Assembly (NCBI RefSeq): GCF_024586455.1
Contig: NC_065919.1
Span: 23,784,839 to 23,848,838, forward strand
Reading direction: 5' to 3'
Length of the DNA stretch: 64,000 bases
Origin: Bactrocera neohumeralis
Lineage: Eukaryota > Arthropoda > Insecta > Diptera > Tephritidae
Part shown: in pieces, positions 11,601 to 23,500 of the stretch
Layout of the letters: each line of letters begins with the position of its first letter
How positions within the stretch are numbered: position 1 is the first letter of the stretch
Notes under the pieces: model-generated
The model's database searches: none
What the model saw: the letters and a program-made list of their open reading frames with translations, nothing else
Told to the model about the DNA's origin: nothing
Position numbers and translations under genes: made by a program

Positions 11601-13177
11601 GTTTGCAAATGCCTTATTACTGTAATTTTTCGCTTGAACAGCTTTCATGTTCATGGCCGTAAATCAATTGTCTGTGTGGTTGGCCAATTAGATTGCCATT
11701 AAAAATATGCCTACTTTTTGTAAGTAATTAATGAACATTACATATGCAGTAAATGTGGGCATAACTGTCAAACAAACAGTTAAAATAGTTTAGGTCAGTG
11801 CCGTAGACAGGAAGGATCTTTGTTATAGCTAGATAGACAAATGGCTAGGCGGAAAAGGTTTCGTCAAAGTAACACTAATTCAAACTTCTGTGCTTGACCG
11901 ACTTATAACAGTATCTGAAAACGACAAAATCTTTTTCGATTTTAAGGGAGGGGTGAGGGTTTCAAGGTAAAAAAAAATACTTTTTTGCGAGTTTATTTCT
12001 TAAATATGGACAGAGTCATTTTATTTTGACCTTTTGTACATTATTGAGCACACTTTTGGCAATATAGGATAATTTTTTCATGCAGAAATATTGAAGCATA
12101 AGCCGGTAACAGAGCTTCTCCCAGAACGTCTTGAGAAAAAACACTTTGCGGTGTTCACTGGAAATTATCCGAAAATAAAAAGCCAAGAAAAATTAGTCAA
12201 ATTATAATAAAATCTTTCCTCAACGTTCTCTGATAATTTTTTTTTATTTTAAACATTTTGGGGGCCATTTAAAGTGTAAACAAAAAATCTCATCATTTTG
12301 TGGGTAGATAACACCCTTAATGTAAAAAAAATTTACTAAACGTTGGGGAGCGGTATTTTATATGTCAAAAATGTGTACAAAATTTGAAATGAATCGGTCA
12401 AGTAGTTTTGAAATGACAGTGAACACGGGCTTTGAACAAGCAGTTTTGAGAAAAACGCGTCTAGAGTTTATGAACTAAAAAATTACCCTATATTGTCAAA
12501 AGTGTGCTCAATAATGTACAAAAGGTCTGAATAAAATTACTTAATCTATATTTAAGAAATAATTTTTTTTTTACCTTGAAACTCTAACCTCTCCCTTAAC
12601 AAATGTATTGTATATGTCCATATCTGTCAAACTGATGAATTATAATAGGTTATGTCAGAGGTATAGATGGTTTAGGAAAGCTCTGAGAGAACTAATGAAT
12701 TCAGCGAGTTAAGTATTAAAATAACTTCTTTGGAAATAAAAAAAACCTGTCAACATGAAAAAGTGGTAATTCAATTAAAGAAGTGTCGAATCATTAAATG
12801 GTTCTTACCACTTCTTATTATTCTTCGAAGTTAGCCATAAGGGTTCCCTACCTTTTGGAAATAACGTATTTATTCAAAAAGTGTTTGTAAGCCATAACAT
12901 TAAAAATGCATTTTTTGTTATCTTGAATATAATTGACTAAAAAGTACTTGTATATATGGGGTCATATCAGTAAAATTTTCATTGAACGATTGAACGATTT
13001 GTATACATATAATATAACGACAATTTTATTTATTCGGTATTGCGTACTGTTATCTTTATATAAATGATTATTTATAATATTAATATTTTCATTATTAGCG
13101 TTTTCACAAAGTCACTCAACTGGGAAGGAAACGAGTTGGAAACTTATTGGGCCGCAATGAAAGCAAAGAAACAATAA
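8675..13177 (+). CDS. Aldo-keto reductase (L-galactose dehydrogenase-like)
   Basis: Five exons (8675-8817, 9049-9328, 10538-10702, 10809-11182, 13099-13177) join in phase to 346 residues. The protein opens with MEYRKFGLTGLQVSKVALGTG and keeps the AKR catalytic tetrad: Asp71 and Tyr76 (YIDTAPFYGQG), Lys102 (IATKVG) and His143 (IIQIHDIEF, across the exon 2/3 junction). The family reduces carbonyls or oxidises sugar alcohols with NADP(H) in the cytosol. The wording is closest to insect L-galactose dehydrogenase-like proteins such as Drosophila CG3397/CG18547 (from memory); the substrate is unknown. The last exon is only 25 codons and lies behind a 1.9-kb intron carrying a transposon. AATAAA at 13235 is 58 bases after the stop. 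The start is the first ATG of the first exon, and the family N-terminus fits. Confidence 0.9.
9329..10537. other. Intron 2 of the aldo-keto reductase gene
   Basis: 1.2-kb intron with a GTATGT donor and TTTCAG acceptor. Open frames on the minus strand at 9891-10543 show no family motif. Nothing else is supported. Confidence 0.5.
11942..12599. mobile_element. TTAA-flanked long inverted-repeat element (MITE-like) in an intron
   Basis: The left arm starts at 11942 (ttaagggaggggtgagggtt) and the right arm ends at 12599 (...acctctcccttaa). About 130 bases at each side are imperfect inverted copies, for example ttgtacattattgagcacac in 12030-12060 against its complement in 12495-12525. The outermost four bases are TTAA at both ends, which could be a 4-base target duplication. 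The 400-base centre has no open frame of note. It lies in intron 4 of the aldo-keto reductase gene (11183-13098). TTAA targets are typical of piggyBac-type elements, but the terminal bases do not match the classic piggyBac end, so the class is open. Confidence 0.75.
12600..13098. other. Distal part of aldo-keto reductase intron 4
   Basis: AT-rich intron sequence up to the ATTATTAG acceptor at 13098. No further structure was noted. Confidence 0.4.
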
Positions 13178-13389
13178 TAAACCGTTTGAAAGTGTGTTTA
13201 TACATCAGTGAAATGTTTTTTTTTTTACTAAACAAATAAAATACGATTGAAACAACTGCATATTAATCTTTAACTTTATAAAAAAAACACGTTGGAAAGT
13301 TATAAATTGGAGGGGAATCTATGTTAGCCTTTAATATACTTATCGAACAAAGAATATGTCTCAAATTTTGAATTTCTAACCAAATTTCG

Positions 13390-14160
13390 CGTGTGAAATC
13401 GTTGTGAATGTTGGAAAAGTCTTACGATGATTCAGTTTTATCAGAAACGCAAGACTACGAGTGGTACAAAGCCTTTAAAGATGGTCGAGAGATCGTTGAA
13501 ACCATGCCTCGTTCTGGACGACCTTCGAAAAGTGAAGGATATAGTGCTTGAAAATCGTCAGGCAAGTATTAGAGAGATGGCAAAAGAGCTCGACATCTCT
13601 CGTGAGGTCGTTTGAATGATTTTTGTGGATATTTTGGGTATGAAACGTGTTCTTGGTCGACTCGCTGTATTTTTTTTTTAAAGAGTAAGGAAAACAGGTC
13701 TCTCTGGATATGCGGTCTTTTTACAAGTTTACAGTTCCTTTTGAAATTTCGTGCGAATTCCAATCCTACATTCTTGGAGAGCATTATAACTGCCAACAAG
13801 ACATAGGTTTATGAGTTTGACATGCAAGCAAGTAAGGAATAATCGAAATGGACGGAAAAAACGAGCCGAAACCAAAAAAAAAAAACACTCCAAAAACACT
13901 TAAAAATCAAAGCGATGCTCATTGTTTCTTTCGTTATTCGTGCTTTGGTGCAACATGGATTTTTTCCAAAGAGACAGAGAACATCCGTCGAAAACGGCAG
14001 GAATTGTGGAAGAACAATTCATGGATTTTACACGATGATAAAGCACCACCATCGAGCCACGATTGTGACCGAATTTAAAGCCAAAAACGCAATGAATATC
14101 ATCGATCAACCATCTGATGGAGATTAGTTTGAAGGCGACAAAATAAATATTGATGAATAA
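13390..14160 (+). mobile_element. Degenerate mariner-family transposase remnant
   Basis: The plus strand keeps scattered transposase wording in three frames: a paired-like DNA-binding piece (QASIREMAKELDIS, 13556-13597), then GMKRVL near 13640, then the end of the core (KRQELWKNNSWILHDDKAP with the catalytic HDD/HDN site, about 13993-14049; VTEFKAKNAMNI at 14065-14100). Stops and frame changes break it throughout. No intact inverted ends were seen. It starts about 210 bases after the aldo-keto reductase stop. Confidence 0.75.
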
Positions 14161-14852
14161 TTAAACATTTTGCGTTTTATTTATAAAATCCTTTTACTTT
14201 TCTCAATTTTTACGTTAACCATTGTAAAAAATTAAAATAACTATCTTCGATGCAGCCAAAAAAAGTGTAGACTTGCGTTGGCAACACTTGTAGTTATCCG
14301 ATATTCGATGTCTCTATCGCCATAGATTTAGAGGAAGCTGGCATTACAAAAGTCCTTAAACTGTTTGGAACTTCTGGTTTTTACCGGGACCCGCTCTACC
14401 GATTTCGACTAAATTAGGCCGTCGCATTCTTCTCCAATTTACATGTCACAGTGCTAAAATTGGTAAAATTGGACTACAATTCCATTTGTTTCTTTCACTT
14501 TCCAGTGCGCAAATCAAGACCAAATTAATATAACGGTATAAGACTTTGCACGAATAATCCAACCAAAACTGTTCAAGCCCCAAGGTACAGAATATATGGA
14601 CCCCTGTATCTATAGTTGGCTTTTGACCGAAAATATCAGTGAATGTATTGGATATATGTACATTTGATAATAGGATCTCTGTGCATCAAAAATGGGTTGT
14701 CCCCATATAAATAATATATGAATTTTCGAACATCTCTCTGACTTTACTAGATATGAGGTACTTTATGAAACAGAGGGAACATTTTTTAGTGTGGGCATGT
14801 TAATAGTATGTGGTATTGCCATAAATGGATAAAATTGGGTTCGATACTAGCC
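14161..14852. other. Spacer with repeat debris
   Basis: No open frame with recognisable content. The right end (14853-14867) is the left copy of the target duplication of the next element. Confidence 0.4.
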
Positions 14853-14867
14853 CAACTCAAATATACT

Positions 14868-16069
14868 CTTCTTCTTATTTCCTGGCGTAGACATCGCTTA
14901 CGCGATTATAGCCCAGTTAACAACAGCGCGCCAGTCGTTTCTTCTTTTTGCACGTGGCACCAATTGAAGATTCCAAGCGAAGCCAGGTTCTTCTCCACAT
15001 GGTCTTTTTAACGGAGTGGAGGTCTTCTTCATCCTCTGCTTCCCCCGGCGAGTACTGCGTCGAATACTTTCAGAGCTGGAGTGTTTTCGTCCATTCGGAC
15101 AACATGACCTAACCAGCGTAGCCTCTGTCTTTTAATTCGCTGAACTATGTCAATGTCGTCGTATATCTCATACAGCTCATTATTCCATCGAATGCGATAC
15201 TTACTCGAAAACTCGTAACGTTGACATCGTCCATTCCTCTGTACCATATAGAGGACGGGAATAACGAGTAACTTATAGAGTTTGGTTTTTGTTCGTCGAG
15301 AGAGGATTTTACTTCTCTTGGCAAGAGTTATTCTCCGTGACGAAACTATCTACGACTTCAAAGTTATGACTGTCAACAGTGATGTGAGAGCCAAGTCGCG
15401 AATGCGACGACTGTTTGTTTGATGACAGGAGGTATTTCGTCTTGTCCTCCTTCACTGCCAGACCTATTTGCTTTGCTTCCTTATCCAGTGAACTAACGGC
15501 GCGGGTGTTGAAGTCAATGATATCAATACGGCATACGCCAGCAGCTGTACATTCTTATAAAATATTGTAACTGCTCGATTAAGTTCTGCAGCTCGAATTA
15601 TTTTTTCCAGCAGCAGATTGAAGAAGTCGCATGATAAAGAGTCGTCTTGTCTGAAATCTCGCTTGGTATCGAACGGTTCGGAAAGGTCCTTGCCGATCCA
15701 GACGGAGCTTTTGGTGTTGCTCAAAGTCAGTTTACACAGCCGTATTAGTTTTGCGGGGATACCAAATTCAGACATCGCGGCATAAAGGCAGCTCCTTTTC
15801 GTGCTGTCAAAAGCAGCTTTGAAATCGACGGGTCTTTTCCAAGATTTGCGCATGGTGAATATCTGACCGGTTGTTGATTTTCCATGTCTAAAGCCACAAT
15901 GATAAGGTCCAATCAGTTTTTTGACGGTGGGCTTTAATCTTTCACACAATACGCTCGATAGAACCTTATACGCGATGTTTAGGAGACCTATCCCACGTTA
16001 GTTGACGCAGATTGTGGGGTCTCCCTTTTTGTGGATTGCGCAGAGCACACTTAAATTCCAATCGTTGGG
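14868..16069 (-). mobile_element. 5'-truncated RTE-like non-LTR retrotransposon with target-site duplication
   Basis: A 15-base direct repeat (caactcaaatatact) at 14853-14867 and 16070-16084 flanks this block, which is the hallmark of target-primed insertion. Read on the minus strand, the element begins inside the reverse transcriptase (about 15949: CERLKPTVKKLIGP, CGFRHGKSTTGQIF, FKAAFDST) and ends with the 3' block YRIRWNNELYEIYDDIDIVQ and RLRWLGHVVRMDENTPALKVF (15200-15060). The 3' terminus (ccaggaaataagaagaag) is shared with the copy at 6157. The YADD box is damaged: the frame reads LLAYAVLI where LLAYADDI is expected (about 15550-15525). Length is 1,202 bases. Confidence 0.88.
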
Positions 16070-16084
16070 CAACTCAAATATACT

Positions 16085-17157
16085 ACATATAATTATTTTT
16101 GTTTTTCTAACAAACCTTATGTTGAACAAGTCGGTCAGATATATGTACATACATATGTAGATACTCAGATATATATAATTGTATATCTATATCTATATAT
16201 GTATATGTAGATATATTTCTATATATACATACATATACATATGTATAATTGCTTAGAGTCTGATCCTCTGGTTGACGTTTTGCGCCTTAAGGTATTTCCC
16301 TGGCTTTGATTCTTGCAAGTTGCAGGAGTATAAAATGTGCAGCTGGACTTAGCCCTTCCTTACTGGTTTATATGTTTTTCGTTTTTTTTTATTTCAAACT
16401 TTTTTATAATATTTAGTTCAACAGTTGAATAACGAGGTGAACGTTGTTTCAATTTTTTTTTTCCAACACTCATATATTCATACGTAAGGATGTATGTAAG
16501 TTTTTTCAATTTTCAATCGTCTAAATAAATATTTATTGTCACTAAAATTGATAAGTCAAAACTGCCACTGAATCGCTGTCAATTAATTATAGGTTAAAAG
16601 GAAGCTAGCATTTTCTCAAAACCCATACAATTTTAACAACATTTACATTAATATTTACATGCGCACACATTTTACAGCAATCGAGTTGATCAACAGGCAA
16701 TATTTCCTTTTTATGGCAGCGGCCTATACGTGTGTATGTATGTATTTCAAAGTTGTTCAATTACGGATTATTTGCACTCCACTCCATTGAATATGCATGA
16801 CAGTTATTGCAACCGTGTACAAAACCGTTACACAAATAAATCGGAAATAAGATTTAATTACTTAATAGGCATTTAATGCCGACACGAAGAAGTGGTAAAA
16901 GTGGGCACTACAAACTACCGTTACACGCGTACATAGGTGTGTATGTGTGTACGCTTCACGTGGAACAGTTTTGTACCGTGTCGTACCAACGCACGCGAAC
17001 GCAGTGATTTGAGTAGCGATTTGCACGAATTTTAGCTAATGCTAAAGAAATGTGTGCAAAAAATTGTTCAACTTAAAGAAAACAAGTGAAGAGTAATAAG
17101 TACTTTCTTATGGCAACAGAAACAATGCAGAAAAACTTCGATGCAAATATTTGTGTA
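16085..17157. other. Spacer with ATGTAT/ATACAT palindromic simple repeats
   Basis: About 16139-16250 is a dense run of ACATACATATGTATGT-type words and TA steps. The rest holds poly-T tracts and AT-rich spacer. No gene is supported. Confidence 0.5.
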
Positions 17158-17505
17158 CGAGGGCGGTCCAATAAGTATTCAACCTAACTGCACAATAGAA
17201 CTATTGAAGCAAGAAAGCCACATTTTCGTAGACGGTCATTACCAATTTTAACCGAATCGCCTTCAGAGTGGGTTTTTAACTGTTTTCAGAAGCGGACGAC
17301 AACGACAACTCTTTTCCTTCGATGGCGACCGTCACAGGTGCCACGTATTTTAACCTTTCAACTTTCAACCTTATCCAAACAAGGCGAAGACTGTCCTATC
17401 CGCCAGATGATATCCACCGTTTTCCGTGAACACTAGCTGGGCAGAAATTTTAATCGATTGATGAGGTTATCACCGCCTCGGAGGCCTACTTGCTTATTGA
17501 ACTAT
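17158..17505 (+). mobile_element. Probable mariner-family remnant
   Basis: Starts with acgagggcggtccaataagt, a TIR-like opening seen in mariner-type elements. It ends with a C-terminal transposase-like phrase in the plus frame (SIDEVITASEAYLL, about 17450-17495) and a weak, reversed echo of the start (ttgcttattgaac). The middle is too decayed to read. Confidence 0.45.
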
Positions 17506-18578
17506 GTTTTTTTAACTAATTAAAAGAGTTTTTACAACGCTTGTGTAGTGGTTATTATGTTGAGATCGTAAAAACAATTTATCCAACATTTTCTTTTTCG
17601 GTTTTTTATCGCTTCCCTCATATATACATATACATATGTATGGTATATGCCTTTGCACTCTGGTTTCTATATTAAATTCAAAGTTTATTAACATGGCATC
17701 GTATTACCACTAGAGGCAGCGGAACATCGTAGCATGAACTGATCGGAATGAATGAATGAATGTATGAAGTAAAACGAAACGGTTGGTTTTGTTGAAATTA
17801 ATTCACTGGATTTCTGTACATGTATCACTACTTGATGTGAAATGCGGAAAGAGATTTTTCTTCTTTTAATTTTCCACTTCTTTGCTCTTTCTGCTTCGAA
17901 GTGTCTTTTCCGACTTAATAAACGCTCTTTGCTTTTATCCTTTACGCTTTTTTTATTGAGGCAAGCGTTACTAACGTCTATGTATAAATAAACAATTTTA
18001 AAGGTGACATTTTGACGTTTGACTGCCTCTTTGTAACCAACACGTTTGGGTGAGAAAATTGCCACAACATAAAAACACTAATGAGATTACTTCAATAAGG
18101 CGCAGAAGAGCGAAGATAAAAAAGAAGAATTTCGGAATTAAAGTGATCGGTTAAAAACTTTAAACAGAATTACATACATACATATGTACCAAACATTTAC
18201 AAGCAATTAAAATTTGCAATGAAAGTACTTTCAGCAACCCTTTTCAATGGAACATTTTGAAATTTTTATTGTGTCCGTTTGAAAGTACTGTTCCATAAGG
18301 AATATATAGCTTATATTGTACCCTAAACAATTTGTAACACCCAGAAAAAACGAAGGAAGCTATATAAAATATATATAGAAAGGATCGGACAAACAAACTG
18401 ATCGATCAAATCAAGTTCTTGCCTGGAATCTTTCGTGTTTAAGAAGTTTTATGTTATGTTACGGTAGGAGCAGATAATAGTTATCATCAGCCCATGATTG
18501 GTTACGGGGTTATATCCACTTTTGAATTTCCAAAACTCGATATAATCGAAACGTTCAGAATGTTTTAAAAGGCCTTCG
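17506..18578. other. Spacer with dispersed-repeat piece
   Basis: About 18315-18425 matches the opening and one internal phrase of the dispersed repeat family seen at 34498 (gtaacacccagaa..., gatcaaatcaagttcttg). No gene is supported. Confidence 0.4.
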
Positions 18579-18589
18579 GTGATAATTGT

Positions 18590-19215
18590 TTGTGTTTTAT
18601 TGTTTGTGCAAGTGTTTTTAGTTGGTATAAATGATTCAAAGAGGGTCGACAACACGTTGACGACGAACCACGTACGGCCATCAACATCAACTTGTAATCA
18701 ACACTTCAATAAAACAAAAGACATCGTTGGAATATCGCAAGGATCAGCGAAAACCATTTTGAAAGATTATTTGGGCCTAAGAAAAGCAAAAGCACAATTG
18801 GTTCCAAAATCACATAACTTTTTCGAAAATGCTTTCCCACTATTCTGTAATGAAACGTATTATTTCCAGCGACTCATCGCCATCTTCGTCAACAAGAAAG
18901 GCCGGAATTATATGCCGACAACTGTTGGTTTTTGTAAAATGATAATGCACCGTCGCATACATCATTTATTCTTCGTAAGTTTTTCGCCAAATTTTCAACC
19001 AATATCGTGCTGCAACCACCGTATATGCCTCATTTAGCTCCGTCTGACTTCTGGCTATTCGGCAAACTCAAACGACCACTCCGGAGAAACTGTTTTGAGT
19101 CAATTGAAGACATTAAACGTGAATCACTACGGGCATTGAAGACTATTCTGGAAATTATCTTTAACTCTTTCGAGGATTGGAAAAAACGTTGGCACAAGTG
19201 TATTGAGGAATAAAT
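18590..19215 (+). mobile_element. Degenerate mariner transposase remnant
   Basis: Broken plus-strand frames keep the family order: ISQGSAKTILKDYLGLRKAKAQLVPK (about 18729-18810, helix-turn-helix and linker), a decayed catalytic core, then LQPPYMPHLAPSDFWLFGKLKRPLR (about 19010-19085, with the third Asp of DD34D in LAPSD) and FEDWKKRWHKCIEE before TAA at 19213. No intact terminal repeats were seen. Confidence 0.8.
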
Positions 19216-19662
19216 TAAGAATTTTAAAATTATGGACAAAGTCTTACTATTTTTTGTTTATAGTAGTACTACTTATGTACATACATATATGTATGCGTAT
19301 TTGAAAATATTCTCCGAAAATTTGAAGTTGATATGGCAAATAATTTCGGAGAAAAGAGCGTATTTGTAAGAATTTTTTAACTTAATGTAATCGACTTCCG
19401 AAACTTTAAACGCGTTTTAAGTGATCAAAAGAATCAATAATGCCCAAAAAAAAGGTTTTTTCGGACTTGCATTGAACCTTGTAAATCCATGATGCTTTTG
19501 ATCCCATATACCATATATTATACTATATGTATACATAGTTTTTATATTTTCTTGTTTCGAATCGAAAATTTGACGAAAACATATGTATAACTCATTCTCA
19601 AAGATATCACAAATATATAAAATTCGTGAAGTTTTATTAATAATTCTTAAATAAAAAAAAAT

Positions 19663-19736
19663 AAATTACAAATGCAACTTTAGGTGAAAATGCATATCTA
19701 CCGGATGCATTTCACCCAAAGTTGCATTTGTAATTT
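19663..19736. repeat. Near-perfect 33-bp-arm hairpin
   Basis: Bases 19663-19695 and 19705-19736 are inverted copies (aaattacaaatgcaactt... and its complement) with one mismatch and one unpaired base around a 9-base loop. The function is unknown. It could be a tiny foldback element. Confidence 0.85.
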
Positions 19737-20593
19737 AATATATCTATATCCTTTTACCGATGTTTCTAGTAAATTGCAGCAAATACGTAGCGCATAAATA
19801 ATTGCGAAATATGTGCGCATGCGTTACTGTTTTTAGCACAACCGAGTTAAATAAGCGTAATGTAATAAAAATTTACTCATACATATATGTATCTACATTT
19901 GTATATGCAGGTATATGCTTTATGTGCTTTTCAAATGTAAACAAACTGATTTTTACATTTGTGCAACAGACAAATGCGCGTATTTCTTAATTATTGGCGA
20001 TGCTTGCAGACAGTTATATACCCATGCGCTTATTTATAAGTAGGTGTGTACACTTACAACTTACCGGCTATCAACTATTCATTCCATCGTTCATCCGCAT
20101 TACGTCGTGTTGGAGCCAATATTTGGTAGCGGGTCTACTATCACCGCTTTTTTTCCACACTAGCCACTAAGAGTTCGTCTGTTCAACTCATATACATATT
20201 GACGAATATTTAGTCCCCTGGAGCATATCAACTTCTTGACTTTTCTCTTTCCTTCTTTCTCTTTTACACACACATATTTGGTCAGCGTGAAAAAAATCAT
20301 ATTGCCGCTGACACCTGTCCACCGCTGGCGTATTGTTTGCGGTTAAGTCATCACTCGTGCAATCACCGAACATTACCACCGGCAACCAGCGCTGGCTTTT
20401 ATATTCTCTGCAACCGGCGCGCTTGTCTTCAGTTGTTACTTTTGCATTTAAGCGCATAGTCAATAGTCACGGGAAATAAAATCTGCGAAAATCATTGTCG
20501 GCAACTAACTTTTCGTTATACCGTGTATTTGAGTTATCGCGAAGTCTCCGTTAAGAAGTGACATTTATAAAATAAAAAACAATCCTAGCAAAA
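19737..20593. other. Spacer and upstream region of the ZP-N gene
   Basis: No supported exon. A minus-strand open frame at 20188-20463 has no recognisable family features and sits in the likely promoter of the next gene. Confidence 0.4.
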
Positions 20594-23500
20594 ATGCGTG
20601 CTATATTCCTTACAGTCAGCATCCTCTGCCTTTTGGTATTGAATGTCTCAAGTGATGATAAAAACAAAGAACAGAGTAATGCAGGTAATCAAACAGTTAT
20701 TACATATTACATATTTTGAAAATATGTGCAGTAGATAAAACGGGTTTAATACGCACTGAGCACGTCAACAAATTTTCTTGACCAAGAATTCAGTTGCGCG
20801 AAACCGGATTTCTGGCCTCGTAAACGTCAACAAACAGAACAAAGCAAAAGAAAGTGTCAGAAACGCGGTGCTGTTGTTGGTAGTGTATTCTAGATGAGAA
20901 AAAACACAACATAGTTTTTTAATGGCTCTACCGTATCTTCTATAAAAAATACTGTTATTTTTTAATATAATATAGGAGCATTGTTCGAAATATTTACTTA
21001 AATAATATTCTTCTGCAAGTGGAAAATATTTATTAAATGCTAAATTAAAAGAATAAATTTCATATACATACATATATAAATGCTATAATAGAAGTTTAGT
21101 ACTTTATGTAAGTAGTCTAGGTATGTATGTAAGTATATAGTAGCGAGATATATTCAAATATTTGGTAAAAATGAATCGGTCCAGTTAAGTAGATAAAATT
21201 GTATCAATCAAATATTTTATACTTTAATTATATGTTATGTATGTATATTAGACTGCTTCAAAAAAATTTCTGCATATTTTCTTCAACTCTTACCCTCTCA
21301 AATGTTAGTGACTTTTGTTACAGGAACTAATTTGATGAACCCAATTTTCGAGTATATTCGAGTTGTAGTACATATAATGTCATTATTACTTGAAATAATC
21401 GAATCTCCTATTTTTTCTGGCAATAATTCGGTTGTTGCGTGTTGTGTGGCACGTATCACCGTCTTGACCAAATGTTTACAAGATCAACTTCTTCCAATTG
21501 CGGCTATAAAAAGATGGTTATCATCGATGTATACCGTTCGCCAAACACAGTAACGGTGTCATCAGCTTTAGTTCGATAAAAGTACGGACCCATGATTTCA
21601 ACTGACCAAAAACTGTTAATTTAGGTGAATGTAAAGGTTGTTCATGAATAATTTGTGGATTTTCTTCGCACTAGAATCTACAGTTTTGTTTATTTGTCAC
21701 ACTACTCAGATGGAAGTGAGCCTCATCGGAGAAGATGATTTTCTTAAAAAAGATCATGAAAGTTTTCAAGTTGTTCCAAAGGCAAAATCAGCAAATTCAC
21801 GACGTTTGGAGTAGTCCGGTGGCTTCAGTTCTGGAGTGAGAATATACCTAATTTCATACGCATGCAAGGGTCAGGTTGTGGCTTGAGACAGTCTTGATAA
21901 CGGTTTAGAATCGACAAAATGCGGTCTTCAGCAACATTTGCCTGAACGGCAGCAATATTTTCATTACTTGGAGCGGTTCTTTGTCACATTGGCACTTGCA
22001 CATTATGTAAAGAAAATGTATGCTTGAAAATTTCAACAATTCGACGAAATTCGACGATTGTATCCAACAGAGGAATGTTCACTGAGATTCTGGAGTTTTC
22101 TTCGCAAGTTCTTACACAGAAATTTTCTCGTTTTTTTTGTCGGCAACAGATTAATTTTGTTGCTCCGTTATAACACTTTAAAAGTTTTCGATTAACGGAT
22201 GTTATTACCAGAATACCAAGGACCTCGTGTGCCAGGTTTGATGAAGGTATCTCCAATTTTACTCAAGTTATCGCTAAACACGGATGGACTGACAGTAACC
22301 CGGGATGCAATTCGTCTTGTCATCCTAATAATTTATATATAAATATAATATGCAAATATATAAATATAGTTTTGACATGGCAATATAGCGGGGACCATCA
22401 AATCAAATTTTTATGTTGTAATCTATATTCATCACCATCAGCTCCACATCGCTTCGTTTGCTGCAACTTACTTAGTTCACCAATTATTTCTGTCTCTTGC
22501 TGAGTACTTTAGCATTGGAGTTCCATCGCTTCAACATTCTGGTCCACCAGCATCCATCTAAGTTTTGATCTGCCTCTGCTGTTATTTCTGCATCTGCTCA
22601 TGAAAATTAGCTTTGGTATATAGTTTTCGTCGGGGCAAAAAGTGTAGCCTGTATGATTTAATTGTTGTTACAATATCTGAGTGCATATACAAGGTCTGGA
22701 GCTCGTGATTAAACCGCTTCCTCTATAAGCCATCATCGCAAAAAACTCCAAAAATTTCTTCGTACCTTTCGTTCAAAGACTTCTAGTTTGTTTTCTTCAG
22801 CATTGCATAACGTCCAGGTTTCGCTGACGTATGTTAGTTCAAGACCAATCAGTGTGCGGTAGATTGAAATTTTCCCCAATCTATCGAGCGTGTGACGATT
22901 TAAGTTTTTGCTCAGCGCTAAGTTGAATTTGTTAGCACTAATAATCCTTTGATTTATTTCCGCAGATATATTATTCATATAATATTCGTACTGTATTATA
23001 TAGCATTTATTTATTTTATTTTTTCGCAGAAATCTGGCAACAAGACTTATCGGATACCTTCAAAATAGAAGGGTCAGATCAGGGTATACAAAAGGTCAAT
23101 CTCAAGTGCGGTTCTAATTCTATGAACGTTATGCTGGAGACGGAGAAACCTTTCTCTGGCGTGATGTATACACGCGGCAGTTTTTATAAACAAAGTGAAC
23201 CTTGCTTTGTTAAGCCAAGTACACAAACTTCACGTACTTTAGAGATGAATTTCCAATTGGACCAATGTCAAACGCTGAAGGATGGCGAACTCTATTCCAA
23301 TATTGTTGTCATACAAAATGATCCCGAGCTGATTACACCTGGTGATTCGGCATTCTCGTTGGAATGTGACTTCCGTCAGCCGCGAAATTTGGATGTGGAA
23401 GCAAATATGCAAACTCGTGACAGGTAATTTTTAAAATTGGTTATTACATATAAATTTATTTCACAAATAGCTTTTCTGCAATGCTAAATATCAGCACAAG

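Noticed and set aside
17688..18065. 125-residue minus-strand frame
   Set aside because: Composition is like translated AT-rich spacer (many Lys, Phe, Ser), with no splice or family support.
20188..20463. 91-residue minus-strand frame upstream of the ZP-N gene
   Set aside because: It has no recognisable motif and occupies the likely promoter; it is probably chance.
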